From assembly GCA_001296005.1 (NCBI GenBank), contig LJHR01000006.1, forward strand, positions 45,146 to 109,145: DNA of 64,000 nt. The letters are read 5' to 3'. Of the stretch, positions 1 to 8,941 are shown one piece after another. Numbering within the stretch: position 1 is the stretch's first letter; each line of letters starts with the position of its first letter. Origin of the DNA: an alpha proteobacterium AAP38 (GTDB lineage: Bacteria; Pseudomonadota; Alphaproteobacteria; Azospirillales; Azospirillaceae). The notes under the pieces are model-generated. The model was not told the origin of the DNA. It saw only the letters and a program-made list of their open reading frames with translations, and did no database searches. A program made the translations under genes and the position numbers.

Positions 1-52
1 CTTTCTTGGGCGTCGTGCCAGCCACGGGCCCCTTCGGCGTGCGGGTTGCCAT
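1..52 (-). CDS. 5' fragment of an unidentified gene, cut by the window edge
   Basis: On the minus strand an ATG at 52-50 is preceded by AAGGAG at 65-60 with a 7-base gap, a near-ideal ribosome binding site. The frame stays open to the window edge and reads MATRTPKGPVAGTTPKK. The visible part is basic and rich in Pro, Thr and Lys, so it is probably a flexible N-terminus. It is divergent from the Anbu gene starting at 382, so 53-381 should hold promoters for both. No function can be assigned from 17 residues. Confidence 0.55.
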   Translation of the reverse strand, partial: MATRTPKGPVAGTTPKK

Positions 53-381
53 ATGCTATCTCCTTCGCGCTCTGTCGTTGCCGGTCCGCTGGTGCAGCCC
101 CGGCACCGGTCGCCGCCTCATTGTCCCGTCGCGGGCCTGTCGGCCTGGACCTGGACGTGCTGCAATGCAGCATGTGGATAGATATATCGGCACGATGGAG
201 ATGAGTCAAGGCGCTTTTGTGCAGTGCAACAAAAATGAAGCCCGTCCATTCGGATAGGGTCCGTGGCCCGCCCGCACATGCCGTGCCGTCGCGGCGGGGA
301 TGTTCGCTTTTTGGTTTCGCGGGTGGGGGTGGGCATGACAGGATGCCGGCCCTTCCGCATCGCACCCGGAGCCGCTGGCCC

Positions 382-1113
382 ATGACCTATTGTCTCGGCA
401 TCAAGATCAAGGATGGGCTGATCGCCCTGGCCGATGGCCGCATCACCGCCGGCACCCAGGTGACGGCGGCGCGCAAGGTCACCTTGATGAAGAACGGCAA
501 GGAGCAGTTCTTCGTCATGACCTCGGGCCTGCGCTCCGTCCGCGACAAGACGTTGGCCTATCTGCGCCGGGAAATGGCGGACAAGAAAGCCAAGCCGTTT
601 CCCACCATGCTGGACGCGGCCAACGCCTTTGCCCGCTGCCTGCGCACGGTCGCCAAGGAGGACAAGGAGGCGCTGGAGGCGTCGAACCTGAAGTTCAACC
701 TGCATGCCATCATCGGCGGCCAACTGTCCAAGGATGAGGAACCGACCATGTTCCTGATCTATCCAGAGGGCAATTGGATCGAGGTGGATGAGCGCACGCC
801 CTATCTGTCCATCGGCGCCACCACCTATGGCAAGCCGATCCTGGACCGCGCGTTGAAGCATGACACGACCATGACGATGGCGCTGAAACTGGCCTATCTG
901 TCCTTCGACAGCACGCGCTATTCCTCCGCCGATGTCGGCTATCCTATTGATGTGCTGACCTACCACCCGTCCGACCGCAAATGGCGGGAGGATCAGTTCG
1001 ACTATGATCATCTGGTCGAACAGCGCCATTGGTGGAACAAGCACATCACCGATCTGGCCAACCGCCTGCCCAACGGCCCCTGGATGGATACGCTGCTGCC
1101 CGATCAGAAATAA
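382..1113 (+). CDS. Anbu-type proteasome-related peptidase
   Basis: A 243-residue protein of the Ntn-hydrolase superfamily, the ancestral beta-subunit (Anbu) group related to HslV and the 20S proteasome. The N-terminus MTYCLGIKIKDGLIALADGR has the layout of the family: Thr2 is the expected nucleophile after Met removal, followed by the first beta strands and a conserved DGR. Length matches Anbu (about 240). I chose ATG 382 because the frame runs further upstream, but only this start puts Thr at position 2. Known family members form oligomeric rings; the substrate is unknown. The usual Anbu partners (ATP-grasp, alpha-E and transglutaminase-like genes) are not seen downstream; they could lie outside the window. 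Confidence 0.85.
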   Translation: MTYCLGIKIKDGLIALADGRITAGTQVTAARKVTLMKNGKEQFFVMTSGLRSVRDKTLAYLRREMADKKAKPFPTMLDAANAFARCLRTVAKEDKEALEASNLKFNLHAIIGGQLSKDEEPTMFLIYPEGNWIEVDERTPYLSIGATTYGKPILDRALKHDTTMTMALKLAYLSFDSTRYSSADVGYPIDVLTYHPSDRKWREDQFDYDHLVEQRHWWNKHITDLANRLPNGPWMDTLLPDQK

Positions 1114-1322
1114 GCAGCCGATTCGCCCGTACCCCCAGCCCGCCGCCGGTCACCGACAGCGGCGGGCCGGGCAGGGCCGTCAAAGGCCTGCATACATGCA
1201 TGTGCGGATGATTGCCCGACAGCGCAATCAGATGGCGGACCACGCCATGGGCGTGCATAAAACTTGAACCTGAACACGCCGAAAGCGTAGTTTACCACCA
1301 TAGATATAGTTAACGGGAGTCC

Positions 1323-1787
1323 GTGGCCGTGACGGATTTCACCATCGTTCCACCCGCTTCGCAGGACGAAGAAGGCTGGCGCCGTAACTGGGCCGCCTAT
1401 CAGACACGGTATGATGTCATTGTTCAGCCACTGACCACGGATGTCATCTGGGCCCGGCTGCTGGACCCCGCATCCTCCATGCGGGGGCTGATCGCCCGTG
1501 ACGAACAGGGCAACGGCATCGGTTTCTGCCATCTGGTCCTGCATGACAATGCCTGGACCCTGCACCCCTTCTGCAATCTGGCCGACATGTTCGTGGCCGC
1601 CAGCCACCGCCGGCGCGGTGTGGGGCGCGCCATGCTGAAGCGTATCATTGCCATGGCGGAGGAGAACCAGTGGGCCCGCGTCTATTGGACCACGGGCAGG
1701 GGCAATGAGCCGGCCCGCGCCCTTTATGACAGCGTCGCTGGCGGTCCCGACCAGATGGTGCAGTACACGGTCAAGATGAAGCCCTGA
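1323..1787 (+). CDS. GNAT family N-acetyltransferase
   Basis: A 154-residue single-domain GNAT protein. The acetyl-CoA pyrophosphate-binding motif A is clear as HRRRGVGRAMLKRII in the middle, preceded by strand beta4 (CNLADMFVAA) and followed by the motif B helix ending in ARALYDSVAG. The substrate is unknown. Start is GTG at 1323, with GGGAG just upstream; GTG 1329 has better spacing from it and is an alternative. The gene stands alone between the Anbu gene and the exporter operon. Confidence 0.82.
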   Translation: MAVTDFTIVPPASQDEEGWRRNWAAYQTRYDVIVQPLTTDVIWARLLDPASSMRGLIARDEQGNGIGFCHLVLHDNAWTLHPFCNLADMFVAASHRRRGVGRAMLKRIIAMAEENQWARVYWTTGRGNEPARALYDSVAGGPDQMVQYTVKMKP

Positions 1788-1818
1788 CCGCATCCCTTCC
1801 ATCAGTGCCGATGATTTT

Positions 1819-1943
1819 CGACAGCGCTGTCGTTCCCCTTTGGTTCGCGCGGTAACCATGTTAGGCTGCTGCCCGCCGGAAGGGTCGGGGGAGCCCTGTC
1901 CGGCGGGCCGGTCCGTTTCACGAAACCGCGAACCCGTTTCGCG
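1819..1943. promoter_or_regulatory. palindromes upstream of the exporter operon, possible operators
   Basis: Three symmetrical elements lie in the leader before the adaptor gene at 2053. CGACAGCGCTGTCG at 1819-1832 is a perfect 14-base palindrome. GCCCGCCGGA (1871-1880) pairs with TCCGGCGGGC (1899-1908). A GTTTC-AC-GAAAC dyad lies at 1915-1926, with CCGTTTC recurring 21 bases later at 1934-1940. No regulator gene is adjacent, so a function as operators is an inference. Confidence 0.3.
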
Positions 1944-2052
1944 TAATCGACCGTGAAAAGACCGCCCCCTTTACCGATATCCAAGCCGCCCCACCCTTAT
2001 CGCCACGCCGCATGCCGGCGGGGAATGTCTGGATGCTGGACGGAAAACAACG

Positions 2053-3126
2053 ATGACCGATAAACGTGACCTGCTGCGCTCCCTGACCATCGACCGCCCG
2101 GCGGATATGCCGGCGGCGGGGATGGCCCCGCCCCGATCCGGTCTGCCGGGCTGGGCCAAGGGGGTGGGTGTGGTGGCCTTGCTAGCCCTGGGTGTTGCAG
2201 GTGGCGTCTATGGCCCGGCCCTGCTGGGGGGCAAGGATGCCGCTGCCCCGGCCAAGGTGGCGGCATCGGGTGCGCAGGCCACAGCACCTGCAAGCGGCGG
2301 TGCATCTGCCGCGGCACCCGCGGCCACACCACGTCCCACCAACACGCTGGTGGCGTCGGGCTATATCGTGGCGCGGCGCACGGCCACGGTTTCAGCAGAG
2401 ATCACGGGACGGGTACAGGATGTGCTGGTCGATGAAGGCATGGTGGTGACCAAGGGCCAGGAGTTAGCCCGGCTGGACGCCACGCTGGCCGGCATCGACC
2501 TGGAGCTTTCCAAGGCGCGCGTAACTGCGGCCCAGGCGCAGATCGAAGGTTTCTCCGCCGATCTGCGCGATGCCGAACGAATCCTAACCCGCACCGCGTC
2601 GCTATCCAGGGCGTCCAACGCGTCGGAAGCCGAACTGACCCGCGCCCAGGCCCGCGCCGAAACCCTGCGTGCCCAGTTGAAGGGAGCCAGGGCCGATCTG
2701 GAAATTGCGCGCATTTCCGTGGCCCGGCAGACGGAAACGGTCGATCGCCATATCGTGCGCGCGCCCTTCAACGGCGTTGTCATCGACAAGAATGCGCAGC
2801 CGGGGGAAATCATCTCCCCCATGTCGTCGGGCGGCTTTACCCGTACTGGTGTCTGTACCCTGGTCGATATGGACAGCCTGGAGGTGGAGGTGGACGTGAA
2901 CGAGGCCAATATCGGCCGCGTCCGCAGCGGCCAGAAGGTGGAGGCGGTGCTGGACGCCTATCCCGACTGGAAAATCCCGGCCAGCGTCATCGCCGTGGTT
3001 CCGCGTGCCAACCGCGACAAGGCGACCATCAAGGTCCGTATCAAGCTGGAACAGCGTGATGGCCGCGTGCTGCCCGACATGGGGGCCAAGGTCACTTTCC
3101 TGGACGCGCGTCCGGCGGGCAACTGA
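2053..3126 (+). CDS. HlyD/MacA-type periplasmic adaptor subunit
   Basis: A 357-residue membrane fusion protein. One N-terminal membrane segment (about residues 35-52, GVGVVALLALGVAGGVYG) is followed by an Ala/Pro-rich linker, a lipoyl/barrel-sandwich half (ASGYIVARRTATVSAEITGR), an alpha-hairpin coiled coil of about 90 residues, and the second barrel half (RHIVRAPFNGVVIDKNAQPG). This is the usual MacA layout. It should connect the inner-membrane ABC components encoded next to an outer-membrane channel; no TolC-like gene is in the window. First gene of a four-gene operon (2053-6227). Confidence 0.9.
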   Translation: MTDKRDLLRSLTIDRPADMPAAGMAPPRSGLPGWAKGVGVVALLALGVAGGVYGPALLGGKDAAAPAKVAASGAQATAPASGGASAAAPAATPRPTNTLVASGYIVARRTATVSAEITGRVQDVLVDEGMVVTKGQELARLDATLAGIDLELSKARVTAAQAQIEGFSADLRDAERILTRTASLSRASNASEAELTRAQARAETLRAQLKGARADLEIARISVARQTETVDRHIVRAPFNGVVIDKNAQPGEIISPMSSGGFTRTGVCTLVDMDSLEVEVDVNEANIGRVRSGQKVEAVLDAYPDWKIPASVIAVVPRANRDKATIKVRIKLEQRDGRVLPDMGAKVTFLDARPAGN

Positions 3127-3183
3127 ACCTGTTTCATCGATATTCAACCGGCTTCGGGAATGGCCGGCAACTGGGGGAATACC

Positions 3184-3870
3184 ATGACAGCACTGATCAG
3201 CATCCAGGGTGGGGCCAAGCGCTTCGTGAAGGGGCGTGAGACCATCACCATCTTCGACCATCTGGACATGACCATCGAGGCGGGCGACTTCATCGCCATC
3301 ATGGGTCCGTCGGGTTCGGGCAAGACCACGCTGCTGAACCTGCTGGGCGGCATTGACCGCGCCACCGCCGGCAGCATCACCTTTGCCGGCCAGCGCCTGG
3401 ACCAGATGAGCGAGGGGCAGCTGTCGGCCTGGCGGGCCGCCAATGTCGGCTTCATCTTCCAGTTCTACAATCTGATGCCGGCCCTGAACGCCGCCCGCAA
3501 TGTCGAACTGCCCCTGCTGCTGACCAGCCTGGGGGGCGGTGAACGCAAGCGCCGGGTGGAAACCGCACTGCAGATCGTCGGCCTGGCCGAACGGGCCAAG
3601 CATTTCCCCCGCGAAATGTCGGGCGGTCAGCAGCAGCGCGTGGCCATCGCGCGCGCCATCGTGGCCGACCCCAAGATGCTGCTCTGCGACGAGCCGACGG
3701 GCGATCTGGACCGCAAGACGGCGGACGAGATCCTGTCCATGCTCCAGCTTCTGAACAAGGAAATGGGCAAGACCATCATCATGGTCACCCATGACCCGGA
3801 GGCCGCGCGCTATGCCAACCGCGTCCTGCATCTGGACAAGGGCCGCTTCGTCGAACAGGTGGCCGCATGA
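3184..3870 (+). CDS. MacB-like ABC transporter ATP-binding protein
   Basis: A 228-residue ABC ATPase of the LolD/MacB class. Walker A GPSGSGKT is at residues 41-48, the Q-loop follows (FIFQFYNLMPALNA), the signature is MSGGQQQR, Walker B with D-loop is LLCDEPTGDLD, and the H-loop is MVTHDP. I chose ATG 3184 rather than 3160 because GGGGGA lies five bases upstream of 3184. It ends by a 4-base overlap with the first permease gene, showing translational coupling. It should energise a mechanotransmission-type exporter. Confidence 0.93.
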   Translation: MTALISIQGGAKRFVKGRETITIFDHLDMTIEAGDFIAIMGPSGSGKTTLLNLLGGIDRATAGSITFAGQRLDQMSEGQLSAWRAANVGFIFQFYNLMPALNAARNVELPLLLTSLGGGERKRRVETALQIVGLAERAKHFPREMSGGQQQRVAIARAIVADPKMLLCDEPTGDLDRKTADEILSMLQLLNKEMGKTIIMVTHDPEAARYANRVLHLDKGRFVEQVAA

Positions 3871-5024
3871 CCGACTTCTCCCTGATCCTGGCCAATCTGT
3901 TCAGCCGGAAACTGCGCGCGATCCTGATGCTGGTGGCGATCTTCTTCGCCTTCCTGATCTTCGGCGTGCTGGCCGGTGTGCAGAACGGCTTCAACAGCAT
4001 CGGTGGCGGGGCTGGTGAGAACCGGCTGGTCACCATCAACAAGATCAACTTCACCCAGCCCCTGCCCGTCGCCTATGTGGAGCGTATCCGCGCGGTGAAC
4101 GGGGTGGCCCGCGCCACCTATGCCAACTGGTTCGGCGGCTATTACCAGGATGGCAAGAACCAGGTCGTGACCTTCGCCATCGACCCGGAATTCTATCTGG
4201 ATGTCTTTGCCAGCGAATTCACCCTGACCCCGGAAGAGCGTGCAGCCTTCATGGCCGACCGCACAGGCCTGCTGGTCGGGCGCAAGACGGCGGATCAACA
4301 GGGCTGGAAGCTGGGTGACCGCATCCCGCTGTCTTCCAACATCTACACCAACAAGAATACCGGCAAGCAGACCTGGGATTTCACCATTGTCGGCATCCTG
4401 GAACCGGCGCGGGAGGATGCGGGCACCAATGTCACCTTCTTCCACCACGCCTATTTCAACGAATCGGTGACCTTTGGCCAGGATACGGTGGGCTGGATCG
4501 TCATCGAGACGGCTGACAAGGCCCAGAATACCGCCGTATCGAAGGCGATTGACGAGATGTTCGCCAATTCCCCCGCCGAAACGGCGACCGACACGGAGAA
4601 GGCCTTCAATCAGGCCTTCGTGGGTCAGCTGGGCAATATCACGCTGATCGTGACGCTGGTGGTGGGGGCCGCCTTCATCACCATCCTGATGATCGTGGGC
4701 AACACCATGGTCATGGCGGTACGCGAACGGACCAAGGAGATCGGCGTGATGAAGACGCTGGGCTTCCCGTCGGGCCGCATCTTCAAGATGGTGCTGGGCG
4801 AATCGCTGATGCTGTCGCTGCTGGGCGGTCTTCCGGCCCTGGGCGTGGCCGCCCTGCTGCTGCATCTGATGCGCAAGGCGGTGGGTTTTCCGGGCCTGGC
4901 CCTGTCGTCGGACTTCGTGGCAATGGGCATCGCCATCATGCTGGCCCTGGGCCTTCTGACCGGGATCATTCCGGCCTGGAACGCGCTGCGGCTGAATATC
5001 GTGACCGCGCTCGGTCGGCAGTAA
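3867..5024 (+). CDS. FtsX/MacB-type ABC transporter permease 1
   Basis: A 385-residue permease. One membrane segment near the N-terminus (about residues 16-36) is followed by a periplasmic MacB-PCD-like domain of about 210 residues and three C-terminal membrane segments (about 260-380) forming the FtsX domain. The cytoplasmic loop VRERTKEIGVMKTLGF is the classic FtsX coupling helix that contacts the ATPase. Starts by a 4-base overlap with the ATPase gene. Paired with a second, different permease, which suggests a heterodimeric channel. Confidence 0.9.
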   Translation: MTDFSLILANLFSRKLRAILMLVAIFFAFLIFGVLAGVQNGFNSIGGGAGENRLVTINKINFTQPLPVAYVERIRAVNGVARATYANWFGGYYQDGKNQVVTFAIDPEFYLDVFASEFTLTPEERAAFMADRTGLLVGRKTADQQGWKLGDRIPLSSNIYTNKNTGKQTWDFTIVGILEPAREDAGTNVTFFHHAYFNESVTFGQDTVGWIVIETADKAQNTAVSKAIDEMFANSPAETATDTEKAFNQAFVGQLGNITLIVTLVVGAAFITILMIVGNTMVMAVRERTKEIGVMKTLGFPSGRIFKMVLGESLMLSLLGGLPALGVAALLLHLMRKAVGFPGLALSSDFVAMGIAIMLALGLLTGIIPAWNALRLNIVTALGRQ

Positions 5025-5039
5025 GGACAGGGGGCAAGG

Positions 5040-6227
5040 ATGCGTATCCTCAATCAGATCATCGCCGTCTGTTCCATCAATCTGAAAAGCCTGCCGCAGC
5101 GTTTCTGGCTGTCCTTTTCCACCGTGGTCGCGGTGGCCATGGTGGTGACCGTGCTGCTGGGCTTCCTGGCGCTGGCCGCCGGGTTCAAACGCACGCTGGA
5201 CGGCACCGGCTCCGATACTATCGCCATCCTGCTGCGCGACGGCTCGCAGCAGGAGGTGAACTCCGTCGTCATGCTGGATCAGATCCGCCTGATCGGCGAG
5301 GCGCCGGGCATCGTCCGTAAGCCGGACGGCAACCCGCTGATATCGGGTGAGCTTTACGTCATCGTCGATGGTGTGAAGCGCTCAACCGGGTTGAAGGCCA
5401 ACCTGCCCCTGCGCGGGATCGGCAAGGATGGTGCGGCCCTTCGCGACGACCTGACCATCACCCAGGGCCGCATGTTCGAACCGGGCAGCAACGAGATCGT
5501 GGTGGGCGAAGGCCTGGTGCGGGAATTTGCAGGCTTCGACCTGGGCAGCGAGGTCCGTCTGGGCACCGGCACCTGGAAGGTGGTGGGCGTCTTCTCCATG
5601 AAGGGGTCGGTTTTCGAAAGCGAGCTGTGGGGTGACGCGGCGGTGGTGCAGAGCCTGTTCCGCCGTGGCTCCTCGTTCCAGACGGTGCGCGTCCGCCTGG
5701 AAAGCCCGGAAGCCATCGACCAGTTGCGTGACTATGTGGCGGGCGAACCCCGCCTGAAACTGGAAGTATTTTCGGAGAAGGGCTATTTCGCGGGCCAGTC
5801 GTCCAACACCGTCAAGCTGATCCAGAATGCCGGATGGCCGCTGGCCATCGCCATGGCGCTGGGTGCGCTCGCCGGGGCACTGAACACCATGTACAGCTCT
5901 GTCGCATCCCGCGCGCGGGAGATCGCGACCCTGCGCTGCCTGGGGTTCGGCGGCTTCCCCAGCTTTGTCGCCACCTTGCTGGAAAGTCTGGTGCTGGCCG
6001 GCATCGGCGGCGTGATCGGGTCGATGGGCATTTTCCTGTTCTTTGACGGGTTCAGCACCTCGACCCTGGGTCAAGGCTTCACGCAGATCGTCTTCTCGGT
6101 CAGCCTGACGCCCGCCCTGGTGAAGCAGGGTATTATCCTGGCCCTGCTGGTCGGTTTGATTGGCGGCTTCTTCCCGGCCCTGCGCGCCGCCCGCGTGCCC
6201 ATCGTGACGGCCTATTCACAGGGTTAA
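5040..6227 (+). CDS. FtsX/MacB-type ABC transporter permease 2
   Basis: A 395-residue permease with the same topology as its neighbour: an N-terminal membrane segment (about residues 22-48), a large periplasmic domain, and three C-terminal membrane segments. The coupling segment is ASRAREIATLRCLGF. It starts 15 bases after permease 1. Its last four bases overlap the end of the convergent lipoprotein gene, so both transcription units share terminal sequence. The substrate is unknown; this family usually moves lipids, lipoproteins, peptides or drugs out of the inner membrane. Confidence 0.9.
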   Translation: MRILNQIIAVCSINLKSLPQRFWLSFSTVVAVAMVVTVLLGFLALAAGFKRTLDGTGSDTIAILLRDGSQQEVNSVVMLDQIRLIGEAPGIVRKPDGNPLISGELYVIVDGVKRSTGLKANLPLRGIGKDGAALRDDLTITQGRMFEPGSNEIVVGEGLVREFAGFDLGSEVRLGTGTWKVVGVFSMKGSVFESELWGDAAVVQSLFRRGSSFQTVRVRLESPEAIDQLRDYVAGEPRLKLEVFSEKGYFAGQSSNTVKLIQNAGWPLAIAMALGALAGALNTMYSSVASRAREIATLRCLGFGGFPSFVATLLESLVLAGIGGVIGSMGIFLFFDGFSTSTLGQGFTQIVFSVSLTPALVKQGIILALLVGLIGGFFPALRAARVPIVTAYSQG

Positions 6228-7471
6228 TTCCCCATATCCCCCATGATGGTCCTGAAATGGGCCATCACGGGAGATGGCGCGTAGTAGGGGGCGGGATCGC
6301 CGGGCAGTGCCTTTGCGCCCCGCAGGGCCGCCAACCGCCCCTCTTCATCCAGCAGTATCCAGGGCGGGTTGCGCCATAACTCTTCGTCCAGGTCCAGAAG
6401 CAGGGACGGTATCTCCGTCGCCTGCGCGCGGACGGGTCCGGTATGGGCCGCCACCATGGCGACCGGCCCCCTGCCCTCCCCATCCAGGCGGTGCAGCCAC
6501 TGGCTGACCGCTGGGCGCTGACGACGGATGGCAAGGGCGGGCCAGTTCCCTTCCGGCAGGCGGACCAGCAGGAAACCGAAGGCACGCGCCGCCAACTGCC
6601 CCGTCACCACCTGCCCATCCGCCAGCAGCAGCGGCAATGGATCGGCCAGATCGGCACTGGTATCGGGCAGCAGCACCCATCCACGCGGATCGACGATCAC
6701 CCCGGCATTCGCCCCCATCTGCACCCGCGCCGCCCCCGGCGCCACGGGCGTTGCGACCTGCATCGCCGGCTCCGGTTCCGGCGTTTCATCTGCTTCCACA
6801 GTTTCAACGAACGCGGCAGGCTGACCAGGCGATGATACCGGCAAGGCCGGGACCGGCCCGGCGGCGGCAGGCCCCTCACCCCCCATCGGCGACATCACCA
6901 GCTGGCGGAATTCCGGCATTGCGGCCAGACGACGGGCGGCATCGGCGGCGGCATTGCGCAGGATGATATCGTACTGACCATTCAGGGACGGGATATCGGT
7001 CTCCCCCTCACCCACCGTGGTGAAACGGCGGACGGGTTCCGGCGGGTCGGTCAGTTCCCAGTCGATGCGGACATTGCCTTCACCCGTGATGCCGATCGGC
7101 TTCTGCGACAGGGCGTCGCGCTGCCGGCACAGCGACAGTTCCACATCGACCAGCCGCCCCGTCAGCACACGTGCCGCCCCCGCCGTCAGGCCCAAACCGC
7201 CCAGGCCGACCCCATCGCGCGCCGCCTGGGTCAGCAGTCCGGGCGTCCGCCCCTCCGTGATCCAGGCCACCTCGTTGAAGGGCGCCACGCAGCTCCAGTC
7301 CCAGCGCCAGCCATAGGCGCCGGCCTTGTGCCCCACGGGAAGATCGACCTGTATCCGCCCCAGGCTCAACGCCACCGGCACCCGTGGCCCCGGCGGCGGC
7401 GGTGCCTCCGCACAGGCCGTCAGCAGCAGGATCAGACAGAGGGCAAGGAACGAACCAGCGGAATGGCGCAT
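6224..7471 (-). CDS. lipoprotein with a possible degenerate trypsin-like C-terminal domain
   Basis: A 415-residue protein. The start at 7471 gives a clean lipoprotein signal (MRHSAGSFLALCLILLLTAC); longer frames upstream would bury it. The N-terminal half is a domain I do not recognise, with a WRWDWSC segment. After a Pro/Ala linker, the C-terminal part begins GVIVDPRGWVLLPDTSADLADPL and resembles the first barrel of S1 serine proteases (consensus GVV-GYVLTN). I see no credible His/Asp/Ser triad, so it is probably not catalytic. The protease resemblance is an inference from pattern only. Confidence 0.7.
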   Translation of the reverse strand: MRHSAGSFLALCLILLLTACAEAPPPPGPRVPVALSLGRIQVDLPVGHKAGAYGWRWDWSCVAPFNEVAWITEGRTPGLLTQAARDGVGLGGLGLTAGAARVLTGRLVDVELSLCRQRDALSQKPIGITGEGNVRIDWELTDPPEPVRRFTTVGEGETDIPSLNGQYDIILRNAAADAARRLAAMPEFRQLVMSPMGGEGPAAAGPVPALPVSSPGQPAAFVETVEADETPEPEPAMQVATPVAPGAARVQMGANAGVIVDPRGWVLLPDTSADLADPLPLLLADGQVVTGQLAARAFGFLLVRLPEGNWPALAIRRQRPAVSQWLHRLDGEGRGPVAMVAAHTGPVRAQATEIPSLLLDLDEELWRNPPWILLDEEGRLAALRGAKALPGDPAPYYAPSPVMAHFRTIMGDMGN

Positions 7472-7610
7472 GCGACACAATCTGAAATGATCAAGCCTCC
7501 ATAAAATTACAATTATAATCCGCCCTGCGTCCAGGCCCGCGCAAGGGAACGGACGCTGCCTTGCAAAAGGGCCGGATGACAGGGACGGCCCCGGTTGATA
7601 GGACATTCCC

Positions 7611-8243
7611 ATGTCGAACGCAGCCGCCCCCTCCGCCCGTTCTCCGCGCCGTGCCGTTGTCGAACGCACGACGAAGGAGACCCGCATCCGTGTCGCCGTC
7701 GACCTGGACGGCACCGGGGTCTACAAGGTGTCCACCGGCATCGGGTTCCTGGACCATATGCTGGAACAGCTGTCGCGCCATTCGCTGATCGACCTGGAGG
7801 TTGAGGCGGTGGGCGATCTGCATATCGACTTCCACCATACGACCGAGGATACGGGCATCGCCATCGGCGAGGCCGTGGCCAAGGCGCTGGGCGACCGCAA
7901 GGGTATCCAGCGCTATGGCGACGCCCTGATCCCCATGGATGAGACGCTGACCCGCGTCGCCATCGACCTGTCGAATCGCCCCTACCTGATCTGGAAGGTC
8001 AATTTCACCCGCGACAAGCTGGGTGACATGGACACCGAACTGTTCAAGGAATGGTTCCAGGCCTTTGCGCAGGCCGCGGGCGCGACGCTGCATGTCGAGA
8101 ACCTGTATGGTGAGAATAACCACCATATCGTGGAGAGCAGCTACAAGGCACTGGCCCGCGCCTTCCGCGCTGCGGTTGAGATCGACCCGCGCAAGGCTGA
8201 TGCCGTGCCCTCCACCAAGGGTGTGCTGGGCGGGTCGCTGTAA
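7611..8243 (+). CDS. hisB: imidazoleglycerol-phosphate dehydratase
   Basis: A 210-residue monofunctional HisB, catalysing dehydration of imidazole glycerol phosphate to imidazole acetol phosphate, step 6 of histidine synthesis. The manganese-binding motifs are present: [16 protein letters not shown] and the C-terminal [18 protein letters not shown]. The tail KGVLGGSL is typical. It has about ten extra N-terminal residues compared with the usual length. First gene of the his block, 47 bases before hisH. Confidence 0.97.
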   Translation: MSNAAAPSARSPRRAVVERTTKETRIRVAVDLDGTGVYKVSTGIGFLDHMLEQLSRHSLIDLEVEAVGDLHIDFHHTTEDTGIAIGEAVAKALGDRKGIQRYGDALIPMDETLTRVAIDLSNRPYLIWKVNFTRDKLGDMDTELFKEWFQAFAQAAGATLHVENLYGENNHHIVESSYKALARAFRAAVEIDPRKADAVPSTKGVLGGSL

Positions 8244-8290
8244 GCGCCCTCCCCTTTTCCCTTCCCTTCCCGTCGCATGGGCAAGGCACC

Positions 8291-8941
8291 ATGACCGATA
8301 GCGTCGCCCTGATCGATTACGGCTCCGGCAATCTGCGTTCCGCCGCCAAGGCCCTGGAACGTGCCGTGGCCGATGGCGGGCTGGATGCCCGCATCATCGT
8401 CACCAATGACCCGGATGTGGTGCGCGGTGCTGCCCGCGTCGTCCTGCCCGGCGTCGGCGCGTTTGCCGATTGCAAGGCGGGGCTGGACGCCGTGCCCGGC
8501 ATGGTCGATGCCCTGACCGAACGCGTTATCCGACAAGGTGCCCCCTTCCTGGGCATCTGCGTCGGCATGCAGCTGATGGCCAAGGCCGGGGTGGAGCATG
8601 GCGTGCATCCGGGCCTGGGCTGGCTGGATGCGACGGTGGAGGCGCTGACGCCCGCCGATCCCGCCCTGAAAATCCCGCATATGGGCTGGAACGAGTTGAT
8701 CGTGAAGGCACCGGCGCACCCGGTTCTGGCCGGCATCACGCCCGGCACGCACACCTATTACGTCCATTCCTATGCCATGAAGGTCGCCGATCCGGCCCTG
8801 GTCCTGGCCGCCTGCGATTATGCGGGCGAGTTTCCGGCCATTGTCGGGCGCGACAATCTGGTTGGCATGCAGTTCCACCCCGAGAAAAGCCAGGCCGCCG
8901 GCCTGTCCATCATTGGCAATTTCCTGCGGTGGCGGCCATGA
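8291..8941 (+). CDS. hisH: imidazole glycerol phosphate synthase, glutaminase subunit
   Basis: A 216-residue class I glutamine amidotransferase that supplies ammonia to HisF. The nucleophile elbow is GICVGMQLM with the catalytic Cys, and the His/Glu pair is in QFHPEKSQ near the C-terminus. The N-terminus [13 protein letters not shown] is the standard HisH start. Its stop overlaps the ATG of the GNAT gene that follows (ATGA), so the foreign-looking insertion is translationally coupled. Confidence 0.97.
   Translation: MTDSVALIDYGSGNLRSAAKALERAVADGGLDARIIVTNDPDVVRGAARVVLPGVGAFADCKAGLDAVPGMVDALTERVIRQGAPFLGICVGMQLMAKAGVEHGVHPGLGWLDATVEALTPADPALKIPHMGWNELIVKAPAHPVLAGITPGTHTYYVHSYAMKVADPALVLAACDYAGEFPAIVGRDNLVGMQFHPEKSQAAGLSIIGNFLRWRP

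Noticed and set aside
6..257. 83-codon plus-strand frame at the left edge.
   Set aside because: No ribosome site or motif, and it overlaps the better-supported minus-strand start at 52.
1138..1167. Hairpin GCCCGCCGC/GCGGCGGGC after the Anbu gene.
   Set aside because: Perfect nine-pair stem but no T-run on either side, so I do not call it a terminator.
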